DNA of 64,000 bases from Marinobacter sp. BW6 (GCF_008107725.1 NZ_VIRN01000083.1:156968-220967), one strand, 5' to 3'; shown: positions 25,682-34,873, counted from the stretch's first letter. Notes: generated from the sequence alone by a model not told the origin. Numbers and translations are program-made.

Positions 25682-26671
25682 CTACGCCGCCGATGAGGCC
25701 TGCCCGCGCCTGGAACCGATCCATTCAACAAGCAGAACAAGCCCGAAGCCAGCCAGCGCCATAAACACAGCGAGTAGTACCTCAGGATCCTGGCCAGCCT
25801 GCTCCGCGAAGGTCCAGGGCCAGATACTTGCCTCATTCAGTGGCACTTGCTCACCAGAGCTGTTGATGCGCCAACTGAGAGTTTCTTTCCAGGGCCACAC
25901 CTTGTTGAGCGAGCCGATCATGAAGCCCGTCAGCAAAGCGAGCACCAGATCGTGAAAATGATGAAACGCCCAGGTGATCAGGCGGGCAATGGAAAACAGG
26001 CCCGCCACGCAACCTGCCATAAACAGCAGCAGAATGCTCACATCCACTGCTTTGATCGCTGCCAGAACGGGAGCGTACATACCGATAATCACCAGGATGA
26101 AACTACCCGAGATGCCAGGGAGGATCATGGCACAGATGGCAAGCGCTCCGGCTCCGAAAAATGCCAATGCGGAGGGGGAGACCTCGCTGGCAGACAGGGC
26201 GGTAATCCACCAGGCGATAACAATGCCGAACAGCAGCGGGACCAGAAGTGCGGGGATATAGCGCCGGACCTGACGCCCCACATGCCACACCGAAGCCACA
26301 ATCAAGCCAAAGAAAAAACTCCAGATCAGGATCGGATATGCCACCAGCATATAGCTGATGGCGGAAGCCAGGGTGGCAATGCTCGTCAGAATGCCTGCCA
26401 ACAAGCAGACCAGAAAGGTTCCATCGCAGTCGCGCCAGAAAACTCTGAACTGGCCCCGAAACAGTTGGTGGAAGACTGCGCCCGGGACAGCGTTGATGGC
26501 TTCAAGCAGCCGGAAGTAGATGCCGGTAATGAATGCTATGGTGCCACCGGACACCCCGGGAACGATATCAGCGGCTCCCATGGCGATGCCCCGCAGAAAC
26601 ACCGCCGCAGGGTGATGGTTACGGACGGTCTCGCCAACAGAGTCGGAGCTGTGTACTGCAGAGTCAACCAT
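25682..26671 (-). CDS. DUF368 membrane protein, undecaprenyl-phosphate translocase (PopT-like)
   Basis: Polytopic inner-membrane protein of 329 residues. It carries the repeated DUF368 signature AADIVPGVSGGTIAFITGIY (about 33-52) and ICAMILPGISGSFILVIIGMY (about 190-210), an inverted-repeat architecture with about 8-10 helices. Members called PopT were shown to return the carrier lipid undecaprenyl phosphate across the membrane for reuse in wall and O-antigen synthesis. Here it lies between pcm (2 bases away) and nlpD. The last 60 residues hold a soluble loop and a final helix. Confidence 0.85.
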   Translation of the reverse strand: MVDSAVHSSDSVGETVRNHHPAAVFLRGIAMGAADIVPGVSGGTIAFITGIYFRLLEAINAVPGAVFHQLFRGQFRVFWRDCDGTFLVCLLAGILTSIATLASAISYMLVAYPILIWSFFFGLIVASVWHVGRQVRRYIPALLVPLLFGIVIAWWITALSASEVSPSALAFFGAGALAICAMILPGISGSFILVIIGMYAPVLAAIKAVDVSILLLFMAGCVAGLFSIARLITWAFHHFHDLVLALLTGFMIGSLNKVWPWKETLSWRINSSGEQVPLNEASIWPWTFAEQAGQDPEVLLAVFMALAGFGLVLLVEWIGSRRGQASSAA

Positions 26672-26673
26672 GA

Positions 26674-27330
26674 CTATCGGACAACCCCGCCCAGAAGCGG
26701 CACAAACCGGACCGGTTCCAACTCTTTATGATCGAAACGATCGCCACGGCGGGTTACCTCCACCAATACCTGACTCTCTTCGCCCACTGGCGCAATCAGA
26801 ACGCCTCCGTCCGCCAATTGAGCAAGTAGTTCGCCTGGAACTTCAATGGGCGCAGCGGTCACGATAATGCCTTCGAAAGGCCCCCGCTCAGGCCAGCCCA
26901 TGCCACCATCAGCGTGCTTCAGGAACACGTTTCTGGCGTTCAGCTGTCGCAACCGGTCCCGTGCCCGGTCCTGCAGTGCCTTGATACGCTCAACGCTGTA
27001 GATTTCCGAGAACAGGCGGGAGAGTACCGAGGTCTGGTAGCCAGAGCCGGTTCCCAACTCAAGTACCCGTGACGGCCCATGAGCCAGCATCAACTCCGTC
27101 ATTCGCGCCACGATGTAGGGCTGGGACAGCGTCTGGCCATAACCGATCGGAAGAGAAGTATCTTCATAGGCCCGATGGGACAGGGCCTCATCCAGGAAGA
27201 TGTGCCGTGGCACCTCTCCCATAATCTCAAGTACCCGGTCCGATTCGATGCCGGCTTCCCTGAGGCGCTGAACCAGTCGCATCCGGGTGCGTCGGGAGGT
27301 CATCCCGATGCCTTCGAGCTGAGCGGTCAT
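26674..27330 (-). CDS. pcm: Protein-L-isoaspartate O-methyltransferase
   Basis: Repairs isoaspartyl residues in aged proteins using S-adenosylmethionine. About 218 residues. The SAM-binding motif I is RVLELGTGSGYQTSVLSRLF, preceded by the family block PIGYGQTLSQPYIVARMTELM and followed by IIVTAAPIEVPGELLAQL. The ATG at 27330 overlaps the surE stop (ATGA), which decides the start. Part of the surE-pcm pair that usually precedes nlpD-rpoS. Confidence 0.96.
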   Translation of the reverse strand: MTAQLEGIGMTSRRTRMRLVQRLREAGIESDRVLEIMGEVPRHIFLDEALSHRAYEDTSLPIGYGQTLSQPYIVARMTELMLAHGPSRVLELGTGSGYQTSVLSRLFSEIYSVERIKALQDRARDRLRQLNARNVFLKHADGGMGWPERGPFEGIIVTAAPIEVPGELLAQLADGGVLIAPVGEESQVLVEVTRRGDRFDHKELEPVRFVPLLGGVVR

Positions 27331-28085
27331 CCCCGGCCCTCCAGCGAATCGACCCAATCCCGGAGCCGAGACAGGGCCTCGTGCCGGGTCATGTCGATAT
27401 GTACCGGGGTAACAGAGACATAGCCTTCTCGAACGGCGTTGAAATCCGTACCCGGACCGGCATCACCCCCAACACCGGCCGCCCCTATCCAGTAACGCTC
27501 CTTACCCCGGGGACAGGTCATCGGAACGGCGCCTTCTGCACGCTCGCGGTGACCCAGCCGGGTTACCCGAATGCCTGCCAGGTCCTCCCAGGGGACGTCC
27601 GGGACATTCACATTGAGAATCGAGCGCGGCCCGAGGACCAGAGGACGCTCGTTCTCAAGCAGCATCCGGACAACCCGGGCAGCAGTCTCGTAGTGAAAGT
27701 GGCCATCATTCACCAGGGAAACGGCGATGGCAGGGAGGCCAAGATGGCGCCCTTCGGTGGCGGCGGCAACGGTACCGGAGTAGATAATGTCATCGCCCAG
27801 GTTGGCGTGGGTGTTTATCCCGGAAACCACCCTGTCGAACGGCTCCGGGAACAGTCCGTTAACCGCAAGATGAACACAGTCAGTCGGCGTTCCGTCCACA
27901 GAACGGAACCCGTTGGGATGCTCCTCCACCGTCAGGGGGCGGTTGAGGGTCAGGGCATTGCTGGCGCCGCTGTGATCCCTATCAGGCGCCACGACCTCCA
28001 ACTCACCCAGCCCCTTTAACCCCTCAAACAGGGCGATAAGCCCTGGTGAATGAACGCCGTCATCGTTCGACAACAGAATACGCAC
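27327..28085 (-). CDS. surE: 5'/3'-nucleotidase SurE
   Basis: Metal-dependent survival protein that dephosphorylates nucleoside monophosphates, 252 residues. The N-terminal MRILLSNDDGVHSPG gives the acidic metal site (Asp8, Asp9). APDRDHSGASNALTL and VVSGINTHANLGDDIIYSGTVAAATEG supply the further conserved Ser and Asn. It starts 11 bases after truD and overlaps pcm. Confidence 0.97.
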   Translation of the reverse strand: MRILLSNDDGVHSPGLIALFEGLKGLGELEVVAPDRDHSGASNALTLNRPLTVEEHPNGFRSVDGTPTDCVHLAVNGLFPEPFDRVVSGINTHANLGDDIIYSGTVAAATEGRHLGLPAIAVSLVNDGHFHYETAARVVRMLLENERPLVLGPRSILNVNVPDVPWEDLAGIRVTRLGHRERAEGAVPMTCPRGKERYWIGAAGVGGDAGPGTDFNAVREGYVSVTPVHIDMTRHEALSRLRDWVDSLEGRG

Positions 28086-28096
28086 AGTGTTCTCCG

Positions 28097-29146
28097 CTAG
28101 CCTTGTTGTTCGTTATGTCGGCCGAGGCTCATGTCCTCAAGCTCGAAAATATCACTCAATATGGTTGTGGCGTACTGGCCAGGTGACAGAAAAAACGTCA
28201 ATTCCAGGCCGCCTTCAGCCAACCACTGCCAGGAGAGCCCCTCCGGCTTTACCGCCAGCGGCCGCCGCTCCGGTTTCATCCGGGTGGCCGAGAACAGGCT
28301 CGCCAAGCCCGGGGTTTGCGCAACAATGTCCCGTTCAAGAGTTTCCAGTGCCCCGGAAGCGGTCGTGCCTCCGTCACCCCACAGGGGCCCTGTCGCCCCT
28401 GGATCGGCCCAACTGCCATCGTCTACCCGAGCCGCAAGCACCTCGTTGAACAGCCATGAGCGCGCCGCCGAAAAATACAATACGTTTTTAGAGCCGTCGC
28501 TGCCAGCACGCTTTCTGCCACCACGGCCTTTTCCGCCAGACCGGCTCCGACGGTTCAGGGTGGCCGGGTCCAGATGCACCGCCCGGTCAAGGTTAGCGCC
28601 ACCGTTGCCAAACCTTTGGGGGCCAAAGTAATTGGGAGCACCAATATCTGCGAGGCGGACCAGCGCGTGATCGATAACCTCGCGCTCCCCGGTAATGCCT
28701 CTCAGGATTACCACAAAGCCGTTGCCCGTGTGCTCGCCTCGACGTAATTTCCGCGCTTGTCGCGAGGCCGCCAGAACCGGCCAGCGAACGGCAATCTCCT
28801 GAATCAGGGAGGCGTCCTGAGACTCACAACCGGGTCGATAGAGACTGAACCACTGGCGTGTCACCGCATGCCGGTCCTTGAGACCGCAGAAGCCGACATC
28901 AAAGTTGCGACAACCAGCAATTCTGGCCAACTCGCGAGCAACATACTCTGTGTTATCGCCCACTTTCTCCAGTTTCAGACAGAGGTGCTCTCCACTTCCT
29001 GCGGTGGCATCTGCCTCGACATCGGAGTTGCTTTCCGATAGCTCCAGTAACTCGTCGACAATGAAATCGCCGGGCGTTGTCTTTAAGCGGCCAAAAGCAA
29101 CACGGCCACCACCGGACGTTGGCCAGTCAAGACGCCACTGAGTCAC
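28097..29146 (-). CDS. truD: tRNA pseudouridine(13) synthase TruD
   Basis: Makes pseudouridine at position 13 of some tRNAs. 349 residues, normal length. The catalytic Asp is at about residue 91 in FCGLKDRHAVTRQWFS, and the family motif NYFGPQRFG is near residue 170. It starts with GTG, which overlaps the ispF TGA (GTGA), with GGAGGG just before it. Between ispF and surE, an order shared with Escherichia coli. Confidence 0.96.
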   Translation of the reverse strand: MTQWRLDWPTSGGGRVAFGRLKTTPGDFIVDELLELSESNSDVEADATAGSGEHLCLKLEKVGDNTEYVARELARIAGCRNFDVGFCGLKDRHAVTRQWFSLYRPGCESQDASLIQEIAVRWPVLAASRQARKLRRGEHTGNGFVVILRGITGEREVIDHALVRLADIGAPNYFGPQRFGNGGANLDRAVHLDPATLNRRSRSGGKGRGGRKRAGSDGSKNVLYFSAARSWLFNEVLAARVDDGSWADPGATGPLWGDGGTTASGALETLERDIVAQTPGLASLFSATRMKPERRPLAVKPEGLSWQWLAEGGLELTFFLSPGQYATTILSDIFELEDMSLGRHNEQQG

Positions 29147-29622
29147 GAACCCTCCGGTTCAAGCAGGCAGATGGCCTGGCAGGCGATGCCTTCGCCCCGC
29201 CCCGTAAAACCGAGTTTTTCCGTGGTAGTCGCTTTCACGCTCACGCGGCTGGCGGCGACCCCCAGGTCTTCCGCAATGTTCAGACGGATGGCATCGATAT
29301 GAGGAGCCATTTTAGGCGCTTGAGCAATGATGGTGGTATCCACGTTAACCACACTGAACCCTTCGTCCCGGACACGCGTCATGACCCGGCGTAGAAGATC
29401 GCGGCTGTCGGCCCCGGCCCACTCATCACTGGTGTCTGGAAAGAAATGCCCGATGTCGCCAAGTGCTACCGCGCCCAACAGTGCATCCGCCAGCGCATGG
29501 AGCAGGACATCACCATCGGAATGAGCCTTCAGTCCTTGGGAGTGCGGAATGCTTACGCCGCCAATAATCACACAGTCGCCTTCACAGAAGGCATGGACAT
29601 CAAAGCCCTGACCAATACGCAT
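29143..29622 (-). CDS. ispF: 2-C-methyl-D-erythritol 2,4-cyclodiphosphate synthase
   Basis: Fifth enzyme of the non-mevalonate isoprenoid pathway, 159 residues. MRIGQGFDVHAF gives metal ligands Asp8 and His10, SDGDVLLHALADALLGA the third (His), and the C-terminal TTTEKLGFTGRGEGIACQA is typical. The frame is open further upstream inside ispD, but ATG 29622 matches all family N-termini. 25 bases after ispD. Confidence 0.97.
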   Translation of the reverse strand: MRIGQGFDVHAFCEGDCVIIGGVSIPHSQGLKAHSDGDVLLHALADALLGAVALGDIGHFFPDTSDEWAGADSRDLLRRVMTRVRDEGFSVVNVDTTIIAQAPKMAPHIDAIRLNIAEDLGVAASRVSVKATTTEKLGFTGRGEGIACQAICLLEPEGS

Positions 29623-29647
29623 AATGTGCTCCGGAAACTCCGAAAAT

Positions 29648-30349
29648 TCAGAACCGGCTAAGAATAAAGCCTGCAAGCGCCAGATCCGCGGGTACGGTGA
29701 TCTTGATATTGTCCGGCCGCCCTTCAACCAGCACCGGCATGTTACCGGAAAACTCCACGGCAGAGGACTCATCCGTCACCGGAAGTTCCGTGGCCAGAGC
29801 AGTCTCCAGGGAGTCGACCAGAATACGATAGCGAAACATCTGGGGCGTCAGCGCCCGCCACAAACTTGTGCGATCAACCGTCCCGGCAACCTCCGGAAGC
29901 TCGCCGGTGCCGGCTTTCTTGAGGGTGTCGGCCACTGGCGAAGCAAGGAGCCCCCCAACCGGGTGGTTGTAGAGTTGGTCAATAAGATTGGACAAATCCC
30001 GGGTATGAAGGCATGGCCTAGCGGCATCGTGGACCAGAACCCAGTCATCATCCCTGACCTGTTCCGCCATGGCATGCAGTGCCGACAACACCGAGCTGGC
30101 CCTTTCAGAACCGCCAGTGCAGGTCTGAATCCGGCTATCGCCACTAGCCTCGGTATCCGGCCACCAATGATCGGTCGGATGCAATGGCACCATGCAGCCT
30201 GAAAAAGGGGCGGAATCCATGAGTCGGGAAAGAGTGATGTCGAGAATGAAACGTTGGTCGATCCGAAGGTACTGTTTCGGTTTCTCAGCCTGCATGCGCT
30301 GGCCGATGCCGGCGGCAGGAACAATCAGCCAAAGTCTCGGAGCAGGCAT
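29648..30349 (-). CDS. ispD: 2-C-methyl-D-erythritol 4-phosphate cytidylyltransferase
   Basis: Third step of the non-mevalonate pathway, transferring CMP to MEP. About 233 residues. The nucleotide-binding loop is WLIVPAAGIGQRMQAEKPKQ, with DDWVLVHDAARPC and GTVDRTSLWRALTPQMF further on. ATG 30349 is used; a TTG at 30355, immediately after the ftsB stop, is an in-frame alternative adding two residues. Sits in the ftsB-ispD-ispF-truD string. Confidence 0.96.
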   Translation of the reverse strand: MPAPRLWLIVPAAGIGQRMQAEKPKQYLRIDQRFILDITLSRLMDSAPFSGCMVPLHPTDHWWPDTEASGDSRIQTCTGGSERASSVLSALHAMAEQVRDDDWVLVHDAARPCLHTRDLSNLIDQLYNHPVGGLLASPVADTLKKAGTGELPEVAGTVDRTSLWRALTPQMFRYRILVDSLETALATELPVTDESSAVEFSGNMPVLVEGRPDNIKITVPADLALAGFILSRF

Positions 30350-30355
30350 AGACAA

Positions 30356-30628
30356 TCAGTTTTCAACAACCAGGAAAAAGGTCTCGTCTTCTCTTATCAG
30401 GCCGAGGTTCATTCTGGCCCGCTCTTCAACGGCGCCCTGCTCGTTACGCAGATTCCTGACTTCGGCATAGAGGCGTTCATTGCGGGTAGCCAGTTCGGCA
30501 TTTTCTTCGCGTTGCTCTGCGATGGACTGCTCAAGAGCCCATACCTGCGCAAAGCTGCCCTCCCCGACCCACAGGCGCACCTGTAGCAGGAGAATCACAA
30601 CCACCATTATGGTCCAGAGCAACTTCAT
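30356..30628 (-). CDS. ftsB: Cell division protein FtsB
   Basis: Bitopic divisome protein of 90 residues. It has a short cytoplasmic N-terminus, one membrane helix (about 4-20, LLWTIMVVVILLLQVRLWVG) and a periplasmic coiled coil (EQSIAEQREENAELATRNERL) that pairs with FtsL and FtsQ, ending in ERARMNLGLIREDETFF, the conserved C-terminal block. The next gene on the strand is ispD, starting at its stop codon. Confidence 0.95.
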   Translation of the reverse strand: MKLLWTIMVVVILLLQVRLWVGEGSFAQVWALEQSIAEQREENAELATRNERLYAEVRNLRNEQGAVEERARMNLGLIREDETFFLVVEN

Positions 30629-30729
30629 TGCCGATTCCGTTCAAAAATTAATCAATCAAAATAACAACGCCGGACGTTGAGTATAGACCTTAGAGTAGAT
30701 TAGCAACAAATTCTTCTAACTGCCTGTAC

Positions 30730-30775
30730 AAAAAGGCCATCGCATCCAGACTTTCGCCCAGAACACGATGGCCTT
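30730..30775 (-). terminator. Terminator after eno
   Basis: On the minus strand AAGGCCATCG and CGATGGCCTT (complement of 30733-30742 and 30766-30775) form a 10-base stem with a 23-base loop, followed by a run of T. It lies about 60 bases past the eno stop and before ftsB, so ftsB needs its own promoter in 30629-30730; none was identified with confidence. Confidence 0.75.
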
Positions 30776-30833
30776 AGCAGTTTTTCGCTGATCACCGGCC
30801 CGACACTTTGCCAGAACCGGTCAAATCAGTCGA

Positions 30834-32129
30834 TCAGCTTTGCCCTTTGATCTCGCTCAGGCCGCGGTATGGCGCCTTACCGTCCAGAGCTTCTTCGATA
30901 CGCAGCAGCTGGTTGTACTTGGCAACACGATCCGAACGGCACAGGGAGCCAGTCTTGATCTGGCCAGCGCAAGTGGCCACGGCCAGATCAGCAATGGTGG
31001 TGTCTTCGGTTTCACCCGAGCGGTGCGAAATCACTGCAGTGAAGCCGGCATCCTGGGCCATCGTGATGGCATCGAGGGTTTCACTCAGGCTACCAATCTG
31101 GTTGAACTTGATCAGGATGGAGTTACCCACACCCTTCTCGATGCCCTGCTTCAGGATCTTGGTGTTGGTAACGAACAGATCGTCGCCCACCAGCTGAACC
31201 TTGCTACCGAGCTTGTCGGTCAGCACTTTCCAGCCATCCCAGTCACTCTCATCCATACCGTCTTCGATAGAGACAATCGGGTAACGCTCACACAGCCCTG
31301 CCAGGTAATCGGCAAAACCTTCGGAATCGAAACTCTTGCCTTCACCGGAAAGCTGGTACTGGCCATCTCTGTAGAATTCGGAGGACGCACAGTCCAGAGC
31401 CAGGGTCACATCGGTACCGAGCTTGTAACCGGCCTTCTCGACCGCTTCCTGAATCACCGCCAGCGCTGCTTCGTTGGATGGCAGGTTGGGAGCAAAACCA
31501 CCCTCGTCACCAACCGCCGTGTTCAGACCCTGGGCCTTCAGCACTTTCTTCAGGCTGTGGAAAATCTCCGCGCCAACACGCAGAGCCTCGGAGAAGCTTT
31601 TCGCAGATACCGGCTGAACCATGAACTCCTGGATATCGACGTTGTTATCCGCGTGCTCACCACCGTTCAGGATGTTCATCATCGGCACCGGCATGGAGAA
31701 CTTGCCGGAGGTCCCGTTAATGTCTGCAATGTGAGCATACAGGGGCTTGCCCAGGGAGATTGCAGCCGCCTTGGCCGCTGCCAGGGAGACTGCCAGGATC
31801 GCGTTGGCGCCCAGGTTAGCCTTGTTCTCGGTGCCGTCGAGGTCCAGCATGATCTGATCCAGAGCACGCTGATCAGCCGCATCTTTGCCTACCAGTGCAT
31901 CACGGATCTTGCTGTTCACGGCTTCTACAGCCTTCAGAACACCTTTGCCAAGGTAACGGGAGGCGTCACCGTCACGCAGTTCCAGGGCTTCACGGGAACC
32001 CGTGGAGGCCCCGGATGGCGCGCAGGCGCTACCGACGGTGCCGTCTTCGAGGATGACATCGGCTTCTACTGTCGGGTTACCGCGGGAATCCAGAACCTCA
32101 CGGCCCTTGATGTTGGCAATCTTGGTCAT
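30834..32129 (-). CDS. eno: Enolase
   Basis: Glycolytic phosphopyruvate hydratase, 431 residues. The start is IKGREVLDSRGNPTVEADV. Metal and catalytic blocks are GGEHADNNVDIQEFMVQPV, VGDEGGFAPNL (catalytic Glu), SIEDGMDESDWDGW, LIKFNQIGSLSETLDAI (catalytic Lys) and ISHRSGETEDT. It follows kdsA after a 180-base spacer that contains an unusual palindrome, where a pyrG-kdsA-eno operon would be expected. Confidence 0.98.
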   Translation of the reverse strand: MTKIANIKGREVLDSRGNPTVEADVILEDGTVGSACAPSGASTGSREALELRDGDASRYLGKGVLKAVEAVNSKIRDALVGKDAADQRALDQIMLDLDGTENKANLGANAILAVSLAAAKAAAISLGKPLYAHIADINGTSGKFSMPVPMMNILNGGEHADNNVDIQEFMVQPVSAKSFSEALRVGAEIFHSLKKVLKAQGLNTAVGDEGGFAPNLPSNEAALAVIQEAVEKAGYKLGTDVTLALDCASSEFYRDGQYQLSGEGKSFDSEGFADYLAGLCERYPIVSIEDGMDESDWDGWKVLTDKLGSKVQLVGDDLFVTNTKILKQGIEKGVGNSILIKFNQIGSLSETLDAITMAQDAGFTAVISHRSGETEDTTIADLAVATCAGQIKTGSLCRSDRVAKYNQLLRIEEALDGKAPYRGLSEIKGQS

Positions 32130-32160
32130 TCTTCTCTGTCTCCAAGTTCATGTTCAAATT

Positions 32161-32280
32161 TGGGAGTCAGAACGAGCGGGAACGGCCCTGCGAAAACCGC
32201 TACAAGCACATCCATGTGCGCTTGTTTCGGGCCATCCATGGCCCTCTACATTTTCGCAGGGCCGTTCCCGCTCGCTCCCA
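32161..32280. repeat. ERIC-like imperfect palindrome in the kdsA-eno spacer
   Basis: A 23-base arm at 32174-32196 is the exact reverse complement of 32251-32273, and TGGGAG (32161-32166) pairs with CTCCCA (32275-32280). The 54-base centre holds two smaller hairpins with the same core, GCACATCCATGTGC (32207-32220) and GGGCCATCCATGGCCC (32229-32244). The whole unit is about 120 bases, lies between co-directional genes and codes for nothing obvious. Size and structure resemble enterobacterial ERIC units or a MITE; copy number cannot be judged from one window. Confidence 0.7.
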
Positions 32281-32309
32281 TAGTCCGCGTAAAACGCCAA
32301 CACCGCCAA

Positions 32310-33155
32310 TCAGGCGGTGTCGATAGGTTTAAAGCTTTTTACCAGATCATCCACAGCTTTCACCCGCTGCAGGAATGGCTCCAACTGGCTAAGCCTCAGA
32401 GCGCAAGGGCCGTCACATTTGGCCTTGTCCGGGTCCGGGTGGGCTTCCAGGAACAGGCCGGCCAGGCCCTGGGACATGCCTGCCAAAGCCAGATCCGTAA
32501 CCTGGGCCCTGCGGCCACCGGCAGAATCGGCTCGTCCCCCCGGCATTTGCAGGGAGTGGGTCACATCGAACATCACCGGTACGTTCATGGCTTTCATAAT
32601 GCCAAAGCCCAGCATGTCGACGACCAGGTTGTTGTAACCGAAGCTGCTACCTCGCTCACACAAGATCACCTTATCGTTGCCGGCTTCCTCGCACTTGGTG
32701 ATGATGTGCTTCATTTCCTGGGGAGCCAGGAACTGGGCCTTTTTGATGTTGATCACCGCACCGGTTTTTGCCATGGCGACCACCAAATCCGTCTGGCGAC
32801 TCAGAAACGCCGGCAGTTGGATGATGTCACAGACCTCCGCAGCTGGAGCAGCCTGGGCCGGCTCGTGGACGTCCGAAATAATGGGAACACCGAACTTGCT
32901 CTTGATGTCCGCCAGGATTTGAAGACCTTTCTCCAGACCGGGGCCACGGAAGGAATTCACAGACGACCGGTTGGCTTTGTCAAAAGACGCCTTGAAAACG
33001 TAGGGGATACCGAGCTTGCCAGTGGCCTCAACATAAGCCTGGGCCACTTCCATGGCCAATTCCGGCGACTCGAGGACGTTCATGCCACCAAAGAGCACAA
33101 AAGGCTTATGGTTGGCGACGTCGATTCCCGAAACGTTTACGGTGCTCTGCGCCAT
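32310..33155 (-). CDS. kdsA: 3-deoxy-8-phosphooctulonate synthase
   Basis: Condenses arabinose 5-phosphate with PEP to make KDO-8-phosphate for lipopolysaccharide. 281 residues. Characteristic blocks are FVLFGGMNVLESPELAMEVA, YVFKASFDKANRSS, GVPIISDVHEP and ERGSSFGYNNLVVDM. Asn in GGMN is the mark of the metal-independent class. Starts 2 bases after the pyrG stop. Confidence 0.97.
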   Translation of the reverse strand: MAQSTVNVSGIDVANHKPFVLFGGMNVLESPELAMEVAQAYVEATGKLGIPYVFKASFDKANRSSVNSFRGPGLEKGLQILADIKSKFGVPIISDVHEPAQAAPAAEVCDIIQLPAFLSRQTDLVVAMAKTGAVINIKKAQFLAPQEMKHIITKCEEAGNDKVILCERGSSFGYNNLVVDMLGFGIMKAMNVPVMFDVTHSLQMPGGRADSAGGRRAQVTDLALAGMSQGLAGLFLEAHPDPDKAKCDGPCALRLSQLEPFLQRVKAVDDLVKSFKPIDTA

Positions 33156-33157
33156 GA

Positions 33158-34786
33158 TCAGGATCCTTTCTTGCAGGCCAGTGCTGCCTTAACGAAGCCC
33201 CTGAACAGCGGGTGGCCGTCGCGGGGCGTGGAGGTAAACTCCGGGTGGAACTGGCAGGCGACAAACCAGGGATGATCCGGCGCCTCAACAACTTCGACCA
33301 GGCGGCCATCGGTCGAGCGTCCAGAAATCTGGAGACCAGCCTCTTCCAGCTTCGGCAGGAAATGGTTGTTCACCTCGTAACGGTGGCGATGACGCTCGCG
33401 AATGGTTTTCTTGCCGTAGCAGCTGGCAATGGTGGAACCTTCGGTGAGAACGCAGTCCTGGGCCCCAAGACGCATGGTCCCGCCCAGATCGGATTCTTCT
33501 GTGCGCTCTTCACGCTCTCCGGTGGAGTCCAGCCATTCGGTGATAAGGCCGACCACCGGTTCCGGCGTGTGCGTGCGGAACTCCGTACTGTGTGCTTCTT
33601 TAAGACCTGCCACGTTGCGGGCGTATTCAATAACTGCAACCTGCATGCCCAGACAGATGCCCAGGTAAGGCACCTTGTTCTCACGGGCATACTGGACTGT
33701 GCGGATCTTGCCTTCCACCCCCCGTTCGCCAAAGCCGCCCGGCACCAGAATCGCGTCAGCACTGGCCAGTGCGCCTGTACCGTCACGCTCGATGTCTTCC
33801 GAGTCGATATAGTTGATATTAACCTTGGTGCGAGTCTTGATGCCGGCGTGCAGCAGGGATTCGATCAGAGACTTGTAAGCATCCAGAAGCTCCATGTATT
33901 TGCCAACCATGGCAATCGTCACTTCATGCTCCGGGTTCATCAGCGATTCAACAACGTTGTCCCACTCACTGAGATCCGCAGGACGGGCGTCCAGGCCGAA
34001 GCGTTCAATAACCAGCTGATCCAGGCCATGCTCATACAGCATGCGCGGGATGGCGTAGATGGATTTGGCATCCTGGAGAGGAATAACCGCCCGCTCTTCC
34101 ACGTTGGTGAACAGGGCAATCTTGCGACGTGAACTGGCGTCTACCTCATGCTCCGAGCGGCACAGCAGGATATCCGGCTGGAGACCGATAGAGCGCATTT
34201 CCTTGACGGAATGCTGGGTAGGCTTGGTCTTGATCTCGCCAGCGGTAGCAATGTACGGAACCAGGGTCAGGTGCATGAAGAGTGCACGCTGGGGGCCCAC
34301 TTCGACCTTCAGTTGACGACAAGCTTCCAGGAACGGCAAGGATTCAATATCGCCCACGGTACCACCGACTTCGATCAGCGCCACGTCGGCTCCTGCAGCA
34401 CCTTCAACGACCCGCCGCTTGATTTCGTCGGTGATGTGGGGAATCACCTGAACGGTTCCGCCCAGGTAGTCACCACGACGCTCCTTGCGGATCACTTCTT
34501 CGTAAACCCGGCCGGTGGTGAAATTGTTGCGCTTGCTCATCCGGGAGCGGATAAAACGCTCATAATGGCCCAGATCGAGGTCTGTTTCCGCGCCATCCTC
34601 GGTGACAAAAACCTCACCGTGCTGGAATGGGCTCATGGTGCCGGGGTCCACGTTGATGTACGGGTCCAGCTTGAGAATAGTGACCTTCAGGCCGCGTGCC
34701 TCGAGGATCGCAGCCAGAGAGGCTGATGCGATACCTTTCCCCAAGGAGGACACGACACCGCCGGTGACGAAAATATAACGCGTCAT
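33158..34786 (-). CDS. pyrG: CTP synthase
   Basis: Makes CTP from UTP, ATP and glutamine. 542 residues. The N-terminal synthetase domain has TGGVVSSLGKGIASASLA and LDPYINVDPGTMSPFQHGEV; the C-terminal glutamine amidotransferase domain has PGGFGERG, PYLGICLGMQ (nucleophile Cys) and CQFHPEFTSTP (catalytic His and Glu). An 87-base gap separates it from tilS upstream; it leads into kdsA. Confidence 0.98.
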   Translation of the reverse strand: MTRYIFVTGGVVSSLGKGIASASLAAILEARGLKVTILKLDPYINVDPGTMSPFQHGEVFVTEDGAETDLDLGHYERFIRSRMSKRNNFTTGRVYEEVIRKERRGDYLGGTVQVIPHITDEIKRRVVEGAAGADVALIEVGGTVGDIESLPFLEACRQLKVEVGPQRALFMHLTLVPYIATAGEIKTKPTQHSVKEMRSIGLQPDILLCRSEHEVDASSRRKIALFTNVEERAVIPLQDAKSIYAIPRMLYEHGLDQLVIERFGLDARPADLSEWDNVVESLMNPEHEVTIAMVGKYMELLDAYKSLIESLLHAGIKTRTKVNINYIDSEDIERDGTGALASADAILVPGGFGERGVEGKIRTVQYARENKVPYLGICLGMQVAVIEYARNVAGLKEAHSTEFRTHTPEPVVGLITEWLDSTGEREERTEESDLGGTMRLGAQDCVLTEGSTIASCYGKKTIRERHRHRYEVNNHFLPKLEEAGLQISGRSTDGRLVEVVEAPDHPWFVACQFHPEFTSTPRDGHPLFRGFVKAALACKKGS

Positions 34787-34873
34787 GCAGATTCCGTGAT
34801 TGTCTGGTTCGGTGAAGGAGGGAGATTGTCATCTCAAGATGGGACGCCAGACTACCAGAAAGGCCCCATTGAC

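Noticed and set aside
30840..33275. An 811-codon plus-strand frame across eno and kdsA
   Set aside because: It is wholly antisense to two clear genes and the palindrome between them, with no family resemblance; high G+C produces such shadows.
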